Positions 63,877-64,000 of a stretch of DNA of 64,000 nucleotides are shown here, piece after piece. The position numbers were made by a program, and so were the translations under genes. Under the pieces are notes generated by a model. That model made no database searches. It saw nothing but the letters and a program-made list of their open reading frames with translations, and was not told the origin of the DNA. This DNA comes from Metabacillus mangrovi (GTDB lineage Bacteria > Bacillota > Bacilli > Bacillales > Bacillaceae). The stretch is from contig NZ_WMIB01000002.1 in NCBI RefSeq assembly GCF_009711125.1, positions 62,001 to 126,000 on the forward strand. The letters run 5' to 3'. Every line of letters begins with the position of its first letter. Position 1 is the first letter of the stretch.

Positions 63877-64000
63877 ATGGCTATAATGAAAATAGTAGAG
63901 CATCCGGATCCGGTTCTTGAACAGCCCTGTGAAAAAGTAACGGAGTTCGACAGGGATCTTGTGCGGCTGCTGAAGGATATGCATGAAACGATGATGGCTG
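63877..64000 (+). CDS. def: Peptide deformylase, 3' cut by the window end
   Basis: Removes the formyl group from nascent N-terminal methionine. Only 41 residues are in the window (MAIMKIVEHPDPVLEQPCEKV and onward to HETMMA), cut before the first conserved metal-site motif. AGAGGAGG precedes the ATG. The position directly after priA is conserved in Firmicutes and supports the call. Confidence 0.9.
   Translation, partial: MAIMKIVEHPDPVLEQPCEKVTEFDRDLVRLLKDMHETMMA

Overview
The window is a contiguous piece of a Bacillaceae (Bacillus-like, endospore-forming, meso-diaminopimelate cell wall) chromosome. The evidence is the sporulation genes (spoVD, spoVE, spoIIGA, sigE, sigG), a MurE with the DNPR meso-DAP signature, strong AGGAGG-type ribosome binding sites with many GTG/TTG starts, and a gene order that follows the Bacillus subtilis rsmH-to-def segment as I remember it. 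I see no prophage, transposase, CRISPR array, rRNA or tRNA.

Layout. (1) Positions 1-18514 are the division and cell wall cluster: rsmH (5' truncated by the window edge), ftsL, pbpB, spoVD, murE, mraY, murD, spoVE, murG, murB, divIB, ylxW, ylxX, sbp, ftsA, ftsZ. (2) 18529-25606 holds the early sporulation sigma factors (spoIIGA-sigE, sigG) and the ylm group (ylmC, ylmD, ylmE, sepF, ylmG, ylmH) ending in divIVA. (3) 25603-31000 has a T-box controlled ileS, a structured palindromic intergenic region, a ylyA-like gene, lspA and an rluD-type pseudouridine synthase. (4) 31004-42829 is the complete pyrimidine operon pyrR-P-B-C-AA-AB-K-D-F-E with three PyrR-type attenuators. (5) 42854-46311 is a block I do not recall at this place in B. 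subtilis: metE behind a cobalamin riboswitch, and a convergent Dph6-like ATPase gene interrupted by one in-frame amber codon. (6) 46425-52578 is the sulfate assimilation and siroheme operon behind a SAM-I riboswitch: a small YezD-like gene, cysH, cysP, sat, cysC, sumT, sirB, sirC. (7) 52609-53009 is a Mn2+ (yybP-ykoY) riboswitch followed by a 53-residue FbpB-like protein. (8) 53131-64000 carries rqcH (minus strand), a calcium P-type ATPase, yloC, remA, gmk, rpoZ, coaBC, priA and the first part of def.

How it works together: the left third builds the division septum and spore cortex machinery; the middle makes UMP; the sulfur operon reduces sulfate to sulfide and also makes siroheme, the cofactor of sulfite reductase. 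Cis-acting RNA control is unusually dense: T-box, three PyrR attenuators, B12, SAM-I and Mn riboswitches. There are further hairpin leaders before murB, divIB and cysH that I cannot assign to a known class. The most interesting places are the Mn-riboswitch/FbpB-like unit with two tandem terminators sharing interchangeable arms, the murB leader, the palindromic element after ileS, and the amber-interrupted Dph6-like gene.
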